Source: Byssochlamys sp. IMV 00236
Taxonomy: Eukaryota; Ascomycota; Eurotiomycetes; Eurotiales; Thermoascaceae
NCBI GenBank assembly: GCA_001931875.2
Contig: MSJH02000680.1
Span: 72,446 to 136,445 of the forward strand
Direction: 5' to 3'
Length of the DNA: 64,000 nucleotides
In this document: in pieces, positions 1 to 11,996 of the stretch
Position numbering within the stretch: the first letter of the stretch is position 1
How the letters are laid out: each line of letters opens with the position of its first letter
Position numbers and translations under genes: made by a program
The notes under the pieces: model-generated
The model's input: the letters and a program-made list of their open reading frames with translations, nothing else
Told to the model about the DNA's origin: nothing
Database searches by the model: none

Positions 1-896
1 AATTCCTTCACGTGGTCGACCTGTTTTCTCCACAGCACTAAATACGCATCTTTCATGGCGAGAGTTACAGCAAACGGAAGTAGGCACTTCACAAGCCGAG
101 ATCCTTGTTCAGGTGCCATTGGCCTGGAGGTCCACAAGACGCCCTCGTGACCAAATTCTAATCTATACAACGTATCAACATCCCGAACATTGAGCGATGA
201 AGAATATCCAACAGGTACATACCCTGATAGTTCGAACTGGGGAGGCGCTCGATACGGAAAGCGATGAACAAGCCAGGACCCAGTCAAGGTAAGGGGGCCC
301 CCAAGCACACGTATAATTTGATTGGACTCAGAAGCCTTCTTCCATACAATTGATACCAACTCATCTGTGTCTGTTAGAACATGAATTGCCACGGGCGAGG
401 CGCAGATATAGCTGGTCCTACCTCTCAGTGCAGGAAGTCGTTGCTTATCACGGGCGATCTTCACAAACTCCTTCCACTCGGGGTCTGATGGCGCATAAAG
501 TTCGCCCGGCCGAACACTAGGCAAGGTGAGAGGGATGAAGAGTGCGTCCGCGTCGTCCATTTCGCCCGGACTCTCCTCCGTATGTTGCTTGTTGGGCTTC
601 GGGGGTTTTCCATCTTCAGCGTCAATATCATCGGCCTCGTCGAAGCGAAGGAGGACCAAGGAACACCATATATTAAATGCAGCGCCATAGAGGAAGAACG
701 ATGTGAAGAACCTCCTTTGGAACAATTAGCTCTTGGTCACATTCGTAACAAGCGCACAGAGGGAGCCTGCATACTTAACCCATGGTTTCTTGAGTTTTAC
801 CTGCTGAACATTCGCGAAACCTGCGCGCTGAGATAATGGCCGACTATGCCTAAGATATAAGCAGCGACGGCATAGTGGCCGCCTGAACTGTAGCAT
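1..896 (-). CDS. Conserved fungal membrane protein, probably mitochondrial; C-terminus beyond the left edge
   Basis: Two exons are visible: 775-896 and 1-714, split by a 60-bp intron (715-774) with donor GTATGC, branch GCTAAT and acceptor AAAG; phase 2 is kept across it. The chosen ATG at 896 opens an Arg-rich stretch (MLQFRRPLCRRC...) without acidic residues, as in a mitochondrial presequence. A hydrophobic segment follows directly after the splice (FFTSFFLYGAAFNIW), then a long soluble part with an acidic linker. The frame is open to base 1, so the C-terminus is missing. The same frame stays open upstream to 1136, so a longer N-terminus cannot be excluded, but that stretch looks like leader. 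I do not recognise the family and infer no function beyond an organellar inner-membrane-type topology. Confidence 0.6.
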
Positions 897-1336
897 CGGG
901 TAACCTCGACCGTTTATCTGGTTTTCATGACCAGGAGAAAGACCAAAGTTGAGTCCGCTCTTGTGGTACAGCGATGACCGACAGAAGCGATAAACAAGGC
1001 GGGCTGTTGGGGTTTGGCCAGGCACGTTGAATTCGGCCCTCGAGATGGCCCAGGAGTTAAGTGACTTGGTTAGTGATAACGTCCAAGTTGGACAAAGCAT
1101 GGATGTTGCCCATCGGTGGTGTCGCAGGTGCTCCATGCACGTGACGCCATGCTAGCTATCCGCTCTACTCTCCGGCATCAACTCCTAACCTCAGCCGAGC
1201 AACTTGCAGGCCGTCACCTTATCTGGCCTCGAATCAAGCTGGCCGCCGGGCGGTTACCACTTTTTACTGATGAATCATTGCAGAACTTAGCATCAACTTG
1301 AATTGTTATACATCTGCGAGTCGAATAACCGACAGA
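897..1336. promoter_or_regulatory. Shared intergenic region between divergent genes
   Basis: 440 bp separate the ATGs of two divergently transcribed genes (896 minus, 1337 plus), so the stretch must contain both 5' leaders and promoters. I see no further conserved element. Confidence 0.4.
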
Positions 1337-2729
1337 ATGCGGCGAACGGTGAACTTGTTCGCCCTCTCTTTGGTGGCCGCTCTCGGGGCGAATGCGTATG
1401 ATGCTTCGGTGTATACCTTTGACCGGCAACCGCGAGTGTCTCCTTCTCACGGAATTACTCTACCCCAAGATGCAGCAAAATTGATCATAGAACGACGAAT
1501 GATGCTCCAGGAGTCCGTGCTGGGCTCTGCAGATGATGAAGTGGTAGAATATGTGGATCAGTTTGGAGGACAACAACAATCACTCTTTGGCTTGTCGCAC
1601 GAGCACAACGATCCGCGAAGACAGCTTCTCGTCCTTGAAGGGGTGGATGATGAACTAGGTCCGTCCAATATTGACAGAACGTGGAACGGGAGCTGTCGCT
1701 AACAGTACTTCCTTCATAGTCTCTGCTGTCCCGAACGCGGAATCAAACAAGTTCAGCGTACACCATGTTTCAGGAGGATTTGCCAGCGATGACTCTCTAG
1801 AAACTCTCATTGGAATGAACCAAGATAAACGAGGACCATTCGTGACATGTGCATTCGATGTGAATGGCGATGGCAATGCTGAAGTTCCTGCGGAGGCCCG
1901 CGAATGTCTCTCGACGACCACCGCCTTCCCGGAAGCATTGCAAGTTTTCGGCCAGGGATCCTCACCATCGTTCCCGGTGAGAAGGGTCGAAAGTTGGAGC
2001 AAGGAAAATGGAGCAATTTCAATCCTAAGAATTACACTCCCGGTATGTCGTTTACAGACCTGGCTATATACTACTCCCCGCTAAATGTAGTGTCCTTCAA
2101 TCCAGTCTCGAATGGAACGTAAAGAGAAAGCTGCGGTGTCTAACACCCTGTCGTCTCTTTTCAACAACCTATCGTCTCTGGCAGCCAAGTCGGAACAAGA
2201 GACGACCGTCCTTCTCTTGCCCCTGACGGATGTTACAACAAAGCAAAAGCGCAATGCTCGTTATGATACAAAAGAGAGCGCTCTAAAGCCAGCCGTGTCA
2301 CAAGCGGCTTCGGCAAAATCCTCCTCTCTCCACGGTTCGCGGTACGAGAGCTCAGTTCCATCGACGCTGATGCCAGTCTGCTATCTTTCGGATTCTGCAT
2401 GTGTTGAAGCTACGAATAACTGCTCTGGGCATGGACACTGCTACCGCAAGTATGGTTCTAAGGATGAATCCGCTCGAAGCGACTGCTATGCATGCAAATG
2501 TGTGGAAACTGTGGAGAAAGGCAAGGATGGTAGCGTAAGAACGATCCAGTGGGGTGGTCCAGCATGCCAGAAGAAGGATGTGAGCACGCCCTTTTTCCTG
2601 CTGGCTGGCATAACACTAGCTATCGTATTCGCGATTGCCAGTGGCATCGGTATGTTGTTCAATGTAGGGCAACAGGAGCTACCTAGTGTGATTGGTGCCG
2701 GTGTTGGAGCGCCGAGGGCGCAGAGGTAG
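1337..2729 (+). CDS. Vps3844-type (DUF3844) ER/vacuolar-sorting membrane protein
   Basis: Exons 1337-1658, 1720-2042 and 2106-2729 (introns 61 and 63 bp; donors GTCCGT and GTATGT) give 422 residues in one frame. The ATG at 1337 starts a clear signal peptide (MRRTVNLFALSLVAALGANA). The C-terminal third carries the Cys-rich EGF-like module of this family (CYLSDSACVEATNNCSGHGHC, then CYACKC), followed by one membrane helix near residues 375-398 (FFLLAGITLAIVFAIA) and a short tail. This is the usual layout of Vps3844 proteins: lumenal domain, C-terminal anchor. The lumenal middle part (about residues 108-215) is weakly conserved and its exon borders are the least certain. The role in vacuolar protein sorting is taken from the family name, not from the sequence. 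Confidence 0.78.
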
Positions 2730-3528
2730 ACCATTGCGAAGCTAGCTGTATAACTACCTAACTATTCGACATGCCGCCTCATGTTTGTTTATATCACTCG
2801 TCTCGTCTCGTGTTTTCCAAACCTGAGTCTTGTTTAGCAGGAGTTGCTTATGCACGAAGGCTTCTTTTCTTTTTAAGATATGTTCATGTTGTGCTCCCAA
2901 TGCAAACGAAGAATGATGTTGGGTAGGTCCCACTTCAATAAGTACTCTTCGTATCTGACAAAAGAAAAGAAAAGCTTCATCTTTAACAGCCTAGCAGGTT
3001 AACTGACCTTGAGCGTGACGGTTTTAAGGAGTGATTGTATGACATACTAGAATGATGATATATATACTAGAGTTGACAAGACGCGGGAATTTCGGAATAC
3101 TACTGAAGCTACGCAGGTCCAGAGCCACAAGAGGAAACAGAACCCTTCATAAGGGCATTAAACGCAAAACCAACACGCGTATCAAGGACTGATATCTAGA
3201 TGAAAAGCTACGGGAACGTACTAGTCCGCCCTTAGGGTGAGAATAGTCACTGCATAAAAATTTGAAAAGTAGATAAATAGCTTTCTCATGGTATGTTCGT
3301 TAAAACGCAGATATACTCCAAAGCAATAGAGAAAAAATGGAGTGTAATGGTACATAAATCCTGCATGATGTGCAACGCAGTTGCAACATGCACAGCCACT
3401 GGATGTCAAACAGGCACTCACATTCGAATATCAACATCGATTTTATAAATGGCATATGTCCCAAGAATACAATTATAGTCATGCGCACGTAGCCTCAAGT
3501 GAGATTCTGGTCCTTTGGCTCATTTAGC
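2730..3528. other. Convergent intergenic region
   Basis: 799 bp between the stop codons of two converging genes; AT-rich, presumably both 3' UTRs and terminators. No open frame with coding character seen. Confidence 0.4.
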
Positions 3529-4949
3529 TCAAACGGCGGAGCCTGCCTCGAGTTGTCGAGGAGTAGGCTCCTCTCTCGATGACCTGGTATCTGCATTTGA
3601 TGACAGGCGCAATCCTCTGCGAGAATGACTGGAGATAGGCGACCTAGATGAAGAGGAAGGTAACAGCGTCGAGCGAGCGGAGGTCAATATTGATCTCCAT
3701 CCTGAAGTCCTCTGTCCGTGTCCGACTGTGTCGGAAGGATCAGCAGCATTGTCTGAAGGAGCAGCGAGGCGTGTTCCAACGGGTGATCTCCTTTCCCCTT
3801 GAGACAGAGGCCCCATAGACCGACTGGGTAATACCACTCTGGGCCGAAACAAGTTCACTCTTCCACCAACGAAAACGGCCTGTGGCTGGGTGGGCGCATT
3901 TGTACGACCATGCACACGTCGACGATGTCGTGCATCTTCTTGCCCTCCTTCAGTACCTGCAGGTCTCGGTTTGGGAACATAGTAGTCCGCTTTGCAGAGA
4001 GGACAACAGGCACGACGACTTGTCAACCATGGGTCTACACAAGAAGCATGGAATACATGTCCACACGTGAGCCCCCGAATCTCATCGTCGTCCTCGATTA
4101 AGTCAAGACAAATAGCACAGGAATCTCCTGGATCTGGAAGTAGCTCAGCCGCAATTGCTGTTCGAATGGGATCGTCCTCGTTGTCTTCCGAGGTACGCGG
4201 TTCTTTGTTTGCAGTGTCGTCTGCGTTGGTCTGGCGAGCGTCGGCATTGGTCGACTCAAATGATCGATCGTCATGGATGGGAGGTCCTGCCTCTCCTTTT
4301 TCATCTGATTGGACCAGTATATGCTCGTTGTGTTGGACTTGTTCAATGGTACTCGATAAGTCCGAGGAAGTAGACTCTACACGTCGATGGGTCCCGGCTG
4401 GGGCGGATGTAGTCGCTTCGGGAGAAATGGAAATTCCAACAGTGACAGCAGATATGCCATCTTCATTCTTCAGACTCTGGGGTCTACTGCTCGGTGCCGT
4501 AATTCCTCCGGCAGTCGGAAGACCTTTGTCCGCTCTCGTTGATCGCCACACTTTATATTTGACAAGGGGGAATCGCTCATTCACTTCATCCATCGTCATT
4601 AATTTCTTCTCTCGTCGCCTCCTATGCGGCCTAGGCACACTGATTAGGTCTATAGTTTCCCCGGCTCCTTCATTGCGCATTTGACGGTTTCGTTGGTTAT
4701 AACGAAAACAATATTTGACACCGACAATGATCCTGATCGTCCGCGAGTCGCGAGTTAGAAATGAGAGGCAGGGAATTCTCTTCGAGTATCAGAAACTGAC
4801 CATAGATTTGTAAAAACAACACCAAAGCCGAGAGCGACAAAGAATAATAAGGGCGAGTTGGTCGGCCCACTGTTACCACTACCACCTCCGTTTCCCGCGG
4901 CGGAACTCGTTGCAGCCGCGCTGGAAGTAGTCGCAGAAGCTGCTGACAT
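3529..4949 (-). CDS. Membrane-anchored RING-H2 E3 ubiquitin ligase
   Basis: Exons 4801-4949 and 3529-4732 (intron 68 bp, donor GTCAGT, branch TCTAAC) give 450 residues. The short first exon supplies a Ser/Ala/Gly-rich lumenal stretch and a membrane helix (LLFFVALGFGVVFTNLW) that continues over the splice into IIVGVKYCFRY. A basic juxtamembrane segment (HRRRREKK) and a low-complexity linker follow. The RING-H2 finger lies at about 255-296: CAICL, then TCGHVFHASCVDPWL and CCPLC, giving the C-C-C-H-H-C-C-C ligand order. The layout (single N-terminal anchor, cytosolic RING) resembles fungal and plant ATL-type ligases. The substrate is unknown. Without the first exon the protein would lose its anchor, so the spliced model is preferred. 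Confidence 0.85.
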
Positions 4950-6475
4950 CTTGGGATCACTGATGCCAGCCGTGGCGTGAGTTAAGGGCGGAGCGTCAAG
5001 TTGTATACTATAGAGCAAACGCTCGAGAAACTACTCGCCCCGATAGACACGTCTTCTCTCGTTTAGGAGACCGATAGAAAAGAATTCTCAGGACCAGTCG
5101 CTCGCCAGTTCACCGTCGGCGCTGGGGAGGGAACTGAAGCACCAAGCCAGGCTCGCCTGGTGCTTTTTTCCTTTTCGTTTTGGCAAGCAGGGCCCAAGTT
5201 TGTCAGTAGTCGTCACAAACTCTGCATGCGCACTCATTAGAGAGCGCCTGTGGACCATTCCACTGACAGCATTCGCAACTGACAGAGAGATATTCCGCGA
5301 AATAGATAGGGCCGCGAGCGCAAACTATGAAAGGCGATTATAGTTGCCGTGCACACTAGGTAGATTGTATCTCAAAGACGAGGACGGGATGGAGGTCACA
5401 TTAGACCTGGCCACTTGGAATTGGATATAGAGACGAATGCTGGGAGCTCCGCAACTGCGAACGCTTTCGACCGGGGCAGTTGGGATATGTCGCCCGAGAT
5501 CGGGAGGGGGCCGGCCCTGGCTGGTAACACGGGATAAGGCGACAAGTGCACCGGGTTGGTAGGTAGGATGAAGCGGGTATCAGTAATGGAGATATGCTAC
5601 CTCCCCGGAGGTGCCGCGATAAGTAGGAGAGCGTTGCTGATAATGGATGGCAGTTGGCAATGACAATAATGGTAGCAGACGGGAGGAGAGTCGAGATCTC
5701 GGGGCTGACACTGCAAGTCACGAGATTGCTCCCGCGGCCGAACCTAACTAATTAATTAATGGAGGTTTAGGAGCACACGCCCTCGTTTGATTTGAACTAG
5801 GGATCTTGACCATCTGCCCCTTAACGTAGCCCTCGTTTCAGATGTCGATCGCCTGGAATAATTGGTAGGAAAAAATGTGCTTCTTGTGCGATGAACGGGT
5901 TGTTTTTGGCCAAAGATGTCCGTGACGGCCGTTTTCGTACAAAGTACGTACAGTACATACAACTAACTACACAGACTAACTGGATGTCGTTTCGCAGCAA
6001 GGCTCTGTCGGCCATTACCTCATTCCATTAATTAATATGTCTTTCTTCAGGCCGTTTTATAGTAGTTCTTCAGTACAAGGGACTACAAAAGTACTGTACC
6101 TAGATCGATACGTACAATGACGCAAGATAGCTATTACCCCCTTGTCAGATAGGTGCACTTGTCGTATACGAAAAGAAATTAGAACCATCTCTACACTAAA
6201 TACGAAGATTTCATGGCGCATTAAGGTTGTATAGCCGAACTATTCGATGGTGGTTGTTGGCATCCTCATGGGCGTGGGTGAAGCTTAAAGGTGTGGCAGG
6301 AAATAATCATAATCCCTACCTAAGCTAAGCTAGGGTGACGTCCGCTCTTAACATCTCCAATCTAGGAGGGGATCAAAATTGACATTGGAGATCCCTACAT
6401 TGAAGGGGCTCTATCAAGCAAACCTTACGACAATTTCCTTTCGCAGATACATTATCGTATCGCTCTAAGGACACA
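4950..6475. other. Long divergent intergenic region with a tRNA-like relic
   Basis: 1.5 kb between the RING gene and cyp3. No credible coding frame. On the minus strand at about 5760-5833 there is a tRNA-like trace: GTTAAGGGGC resembles an A box/D arm and AGTTCAAATC resembles a B box, but the T stem does not close and no full cloverleaf can be drawn. Probably a decayed tRNA or tRNA-derived repeat. The rest presumably holds the two promoters. Confidence 0.3.
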
Positions 6476-7430
6476 ATGGCAGATTCGAAGCCTCCGAATC
6501 CGGTGGTCTTTTTCGACATCGCCCTCGGTGGTAAGTGACATGCATCTCTTTCTGGATTGCCTCGAAACAACGCAGAAGGGAACACACCAGCATTCAGATC
6601 TCAGTATGATGGGCAATAGTCTTCCAGCTACAGGAGGACAAGCCTTCCCACTTCCTAATCTTGATGTTTCTTTGAAACCGTGGTATCTTTTTTTTTTCTG
6701 CATCACTTTTTTATATGTATACCTGTCCACCGGATTCATCTTCGCTACTATCAATAAAATGGGACAAGATCTAACATGAAAGCCATCACTTCAGGGCAAC
6801 CACTGGGCCGCATTAAGATGGAATTATTCGCCAATGTTGTCCCTCGCACCGCGGAGAATTTCCGTCAGTTCTGTACCGGCGAGACGAAGAATCCCCAAGG
6901 ACAGCCACAAGGCTACAAGGGCAGTAAATTTCATCGAGTGGTATGTTCAACAGCAACGCCTTTGAAAAAAATTTACCACGAAAAGAACAAATTTCAGTCA
7001 GGCTAATGTTACATGCACAGATCAAAGATTTCATGATCCAAGGTGGTGACTTCATCAAGGGTGATGGTACGGGCAGTGCCACGATTTACGGTACCCAAAA
7101 ATTTGCAGATGAAAATTTCATCATGAAGCACGATAGCCCAGGAGTGCTCAGTATGGCTGTAAGTCAAGGAAATATCTACCACCACCATTCCCTGGGATGC
7201 CTCTCTCTCGCGAAAGCTGGCTAACTAACACATTTCAGAACTCTGGCCCAAATACAAATGGGTGTCAGTTCTTTATAACTACTACGCCGACTCCCTTTCT
7301 TGACAACAAACATGTTGTCTTCGGAAAAGTCATTGACGGGATGGATGTTGTCCGTATGATAGAGAATACCAGGACAACAAGAGATAAACCAAACCAGGAC
7401 GTAGTTATTGTACAGTGCGGAGAAATGTGA
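6476..7430 (+). CDS. cyp3: Cyclophilin H-type peptidyl-prolyl cis-trans isomerase
   Basis: Four exons, 6476-6530, 6795-6940, 7021-7158 and 7239-7430, give 176 residues, almost the length of human PPIH (177). The product is a single cyclophilin domain from residue 9 ([12 protein letters not shown]) to the C-terminal QCGEM, with the catalytic [15 protein letters not shown] block, the [14 protein letters not shown] block and the HVVFGKV block. The N-terminus and the extreme C-terminus match the CypH/USA-CYP subfamily, which joins the U4/U6-U5 spliceosomal snRNP in other eukaryotes. The enzyme interconverts cis and trans peptidyl-proline bonds. The first intron is long (264 bp) and contains a T-rich tract. 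The others are 80 bp each. Confidence 0.95.
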
Positions 7431-7697
7431 CCTTCGCTAGCTTGTGATACCGTCGAGATCTACACAGAAAGAATAAAAGAGAGCTAAAAGAAAAAGTAGC
7501 TTTATATACTATTCGCTCTATTGTTCCTGGAAGACCATCCCTAAATGATGAGGTAGCACGATATCGTATTCTGCCGTTTTCCTAACCACTCCGTTTCTTG
7601 CAGATACTCAAAACGTGGATTCTCCCACCAAGCCATCATGCAAATTCCCGAAAGAAAAGAAAATCATGTGTCACAGAGCTAACACAATGGTCGGAGC

Positions 7698-10600
7698 TTA
7701 CAACTTAAACTTCTGAAGGTATTCCGTAGCCTGAGCGATGGCTTCATCCACCTTATCGACGTTTGTGCCACTGCCAATAGCAGTAGGAGCCTTACCTCCA
7801 GCCTTACCACCAACAGCTCCAGCAACAACACCAGCCCACTCATTTGGCGAGGCGCCCTGTTCGCCCAGGTTCTATCGTCAAGAATTAGTACCAATGCTTC
7901 GAAGATCGTGCTGTTCACTGAGCTTACCTTGGGGACATAGCACCCGTGAGACACCCGGCCCTGTTCAGAATCTGCAGCCAGGACATACACAGCCTTGTCT
8001 GAAAGCTTCGACTTGACATAATTGAGAGACTCGCTAACTGCCTTGGCGTTGGCGGAAATGGGGAGTCTCACAACTAGCCAAGGCTTATCCTTGTTCTCGG
8101 GATCCTGGAAGTAAGTCGTAATTGTCTCAAGCGCCTTCTTGGACTCGAGTTTCTGCTGAGCCTTCTGGCCCTCGATAACTTGCTTGTTGATCTGGTTAAA
8201 GCGCTCGCGCAATTTCGCCTTGTGCACTGCGGATATCGAGAGCTGGCTCAGCTCAACCTGGATCTGCTTCGCTTCTTGCTCTTTCTTGGGGCCCATTTCC
8301 AGCTTATCAAGCAAGTCTACGCGCTTTTCGAACTCTTGAGCCACCCTCTGCACCTCATGAGCTTCCTCACCGGTCACGGCGATTATACGACGGATGCCTT
8401 TCGCAATACCGCTTTCTTCCAAGATGATGAGGTCCTTGATGTCTCCAGTTTTCTGCACATGGGTTCCACCGCAGAACTCGATGCTGACTTCTTCCCACCG
8501 CGGGTCCTTGACGTTCTTCAAGATCTCCTCCAACTCAACTCCCACGGAGACAACGCGGACAGGATCTGGGTACGTCTCACCGAAGACAGCGCGAACTCCC
8601 GCGATTTCCCGAGCTGTCGCCAACGGGACTTCTTTCGAGTAGACAGCGCAATTTTGGCGGATATACTCCGTTGACTTGTCCTCAATCTTCGCCAGATCGC
8701 TGTCGGAGATGGCCGACTTATGCGAAAAGTCAAATCGTAGCTTTTCCGCCGCAACAAGCGAGCCTCTTTGCTCGATTCCATCGCTAAGAATCGCTCTCAG
8801 GGCGAAGTTCAGGATATGCGTTCCGGTATGGTTGTTCCTGATGGGCCACCGACGAAGCTCATCGTATTCAGCAATAACCGTATCACCGAGAGAGAAAGAT
8901 CCATATTTCATAGTACCAGTGTGTAGAACGTAACCGGCGTATGATTGGACATCACCGACCTCAAGCTCGGCCTTTCCATCGATGATAATTTTGCCTGTGT
9001 CGTTTTCCTGTCCACCTTGCTCCGCGTAGAAATTTGTGCGGTCAAGGATGATACCGAGTTGTTCCCCTTCTGGTATCTCATCCGTGGAGGAAACGAACTT
9101 CTTGGCATGGTAGATAGCCTTGATCTGGGCGCTGATGTTGCCCCTCTCAAACTTGGCACTGTCATCGGTCTTGGGTACATCGTTCATCTTTTCCAGCTTT
9201 CCAAGGTCGTGTACGTCCAGTTTGACAGTATCAGCCGCAGCTTTCTTCTCGCCTCTGCTTGCCTCCTTGGCTTTCAGTCTCGCTTCCTCAAACTCGGCAT
9301 CATCGATGCGCAAGCCGCGTTCTTCAGCCATGATTTGAGTCAGGTCCACAGGGAAGCCGAAGGTGTCGTACAGCCTCCAAACATCAGCACCGTGCAGTTT
9401 GTCCAAGCCCTTGACCTTGGCCTGCTGTGCATAGTTCTCAAACTGTCTCTCACCGCGGTCCAGAGTCTTAGCGAAGGAGATTTCTTCTTCATCCAAGATC
9501 TCCATAACGTCAGCCTGCTTCTTCTGCAACTCCGGAAACATGCCGCCCATCTGCTCGACAACGGTGGGCACGATCTTGGAAAAGAAGCTTCCAATCTCGA
9601 CTTGGAAATACTTGCGAGCAAACCGGGCTCCTCGACGAAGGACTCGACGAATCACATAACCGCGACCTTCGTTGTTTGGAGCAGCCCCGTCCGTGATGGC
9701 GATGGTCAGCGTACGGACGTGGTCCGCGATCACACGGTATGCTGTGTCGATACCGTCTGGATCCTCGGCACCGAAACGTCCCTGGTAGTCTCGTGCGCCG
9801 GTGATTTCCTGGATCTTCTTGAACAGAGGAAGGAAGACATCTGTGTCGTAGTTCGAAGACTTGTCCTGCAGTATAGAAACCAATCTTTCGTAGCCCATTC
9901 CTGTGTCAACGTGCTTGTTGGGAAGGGGCCGCAAAGAACGGTCGGGTTCGCGGTTGTATTGGATGAAGACGTTGTTCCAGATCTCAAGAACATCAGGATC
10001 ATCCTGGTTGACCAGATGTGCAGCGTTGCGTCCGCCGATGCGGTCATAGTGAATCTCACTGCAAGGACCGCAGGGACCCTGGTCACCCATTTCCCAGAAG
10101 TTATCCTTCATGTTTCCAGGAAGGATGTGGTCCTCAGCGACACCGACCGATCTCCACAGCTCTTTGGCTTCCAGGTCTGGCTCCAGGCCACCGGCTTCAC
10201 TTCCTTCAAAGTACGTAACGTAGAGGCGATCCGGGTCTAAACCGTATACTTTCGTCAACAGGTCCCAGGAATACCGGATCGCATCCTTCTTGAAGTAGTC
10301 GCCAAAACTCCAGTTACCCAACATTTCGAAGAATGTCTAGTGATAATTCCCGGTCAGCGAGTGGTTCTTCTATCAAGCTTCCTTTGTTTAGCGGGGTAAC
10401 TCACATGGTGGTAGCTATCTTTCCCGACATCGTCGAGATCCTAGAACGATCAGTAAATATAGGGCACGAGAAGACTTAGCAATAAGAAGACCTACATTAT
10501 GCTTTCCACCGGCACGGATGCACTGTTATAGAGTCAGCAAGAGAAGTATAATATCGAAGGGGAAAGTGGGCGCGGGGTACCTTCTGAGAGTTGACGGCAC

Positions 10601-10897
10601 GCTTGAGCTGCGCAAAGTCGGACTGGGGATCGACAGTTCCTAGGAAAATCGACTTGAACTGGTTCATACCAGCATTTGTGAAGAGCAGAGTAGGGTCCGA
10701 TAGAGGGACCACCGAAGATGAAGGCACTGTATCGATGTCGCATGTCAGCAAAAAGAAGGGCAAAAAAAAGACCAGAGCAAAGGAGGGGCGAAATTGGGCG
10801 TACCGAAAGTGTGGCCATTCTTCTTGAAATAATCCAAGAAAGTCTCCCTAACTTGCCTGGCAGTCCACTCAGGACGACGCGGCAGAGTGGAAGCCAT
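7698..10897 (-). CDS. ala1: Alanyl-tRNA synthetase (cytosolic form; possible longer mitochondrial form)
   Basis: Six exons (10804-10897, 10581-10726, 10496-10522, 10405-10440, 7928-10336, 7698-7871) give 961 residues, normal for eukaryotic AlaRS. The N-terminal class II aminoacylation domain spans about residues 1-400 ([46 protein letters not shown]). The editing domain has the zinc-site motifs [11 protein letters not shown] and [12 protein letters not shown], and the Gly/Ala-rich C-Ala domain ends at KFKL. The enzyme charges tRNA-Ala and clears mischarged Ser/Gly. Two very small exons (27 and 36 bp) encode the conserved [21 protein letters not shown] segment. The last intron (7872-7927) must be removed: the unspliced frame runs into an Arg/Leu-rich nonsense tail. 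An in-frame upstream ATG at 11047 would add 50 residues rich in Arg, Ser and Thr, compatible with a mitochondrial targeting sequence. Confidence 0.95.
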
Positions 10898-11180
10898 CCT
10901 GAACAGCGCGAAAGGAACAGTCCGGTGTTGGGTTGTGCTGTTGCGGAGAAGGTGAGGATGATGGAATGTTCTGGGAATTGGCTGGGATGGCGAGAATAGG
11001 TGAGTCAAAGCCAGTTCCCCATCCTTGAGAACCCGCAGAACTCTCATCAAGCGGACCGGCCACGAGCAGAAACTCCTGCCTCGAAACACGATTGAGCAGA
11101 CGCCAGAACAGAAGAGATTAGCTGCGCTTCGCGCTCTCGTCCAAAGTTTATCGCGGTCGCTCCGATTTGGGAGTCGGTTG
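10898..11180. promoter_or_regulatory. Compact divergent promoter of ala1 and its neighbour
   Basis: 283 bp separate the ala1 ATG (10897, minus) from the ATG of the next gene (11181, plus). If the upstream ala1 ATG at 11047 is used, only 133 bp remain. The two genes very likely share promoter elements. Confidence 0.5.
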
Positions 11181-11846
11181 ATGGCACCGCATTTTGATCT
11201 GGGCATTCGAACTCAAGGCCAGAAACGCCCCGCGGAGAGCGACCCCGACGGCGACCAACCTTTGACCAAGAAGTTCGGGCGCCTGCACATCGGTATTGAT
11301 CTATGATTTTCTGTCTTATTGAGATATCTCTATTCTGCTTGATCTGTATTAACCATATCATCTTCCACAGGGCCTCTGCAAGATTGCAATGGGTTCGGAC
11401 AGGAGCACGCGCCACCGGCAGTCCGGCAGCCATCGTTGCCAAGCGACTCGATGCTGTTAGACGACACAGAGCACACGACCTACATCTACGATTTAGAACG
11501 CGAGTTGAAAGAGATAGAAGCACAGGAGGGCTGCATCGCCTTTCTGCCGGAAATCGAGAAGCGACTGGTTTCAGTACCAAAGGCCTTACTGGCAGATTCG
11601 AAGCCGCGAAATAACGAGCTTGTGGTCTACCAAGTACCGACGTCATTGACCGTTCCCAAGGAACAGGACAGCGTTCGAAAGGCTATTATTGAATCCAGAG
11701 CAAGGGCTAGAGAAAAGCAAGCTGAGATACAAAGAAGGAATCTTCCGGAGATCCAGCGCAACTTGGCAACCGATGTTCCAAACGGCTCCTCTGGCACTGC
11801 AGCGGATGTGCCTCGAGATCCAACCGAGACGATGGATATCGATTAG
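11181..11846 (+). CDS. Conserved fungal hypothetical protein, probably nuclear
   Basis: Exons 11181-11292 and 11371-11846 (intron 78 bp) give 195 residues. The N-terminal part has a basic patch (KRPAESDPDGDQPLTKKFGR) that could act as a nuclear signal. The middle (YIYDLERELKEIEAQEG) and the part after residue 140 (ESRARAREKQAEIQRR) are predicted to be helical or coiled-coil. The tail is acidic and ends in TMDID. The frame continues upstream of 11181 without a stop to 11025, but that part overlaps the ala1 leader. I do not recognise a named domain. It is arranged head to head with ala1, which may mean shared transcription, not shared function. Confidence 0.7.
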
Positions 11847-11996
11847 AAGTGAGATGTCACTGGGACAGACGTCTTCATAGGTAATTTCATTAATGATAGG
11901 CTGAGAGTTGTGTCCAGCACAACCTGGACATTGCAAGTCACTTTCGAGGAGTGCTCATTATCTCCTCGAAAGGAAGTGGCCACATCTCCATGGTCT

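Noticed and set aside
5401..5721. 106-codon minus frame in the RING/cyp3 gap
   Set aside because: Composition (Ser, Pro, Leu, Thr without pattern) is that of a chance frame in intergenic sequence.
7679..7927. Continuous reading of ala1 through the last intron
   Set aside because: It yields an aberrant Arg/Leu-rich C-terminus; splicing 7872-7927 restores the family C-terminus in phase.
8945..10240. 431-codon plus-strand frame opposite ala1
   Set aside because: It is the antisense shadow of the highly constrained AlaRS coding exon and has no independent motifs.
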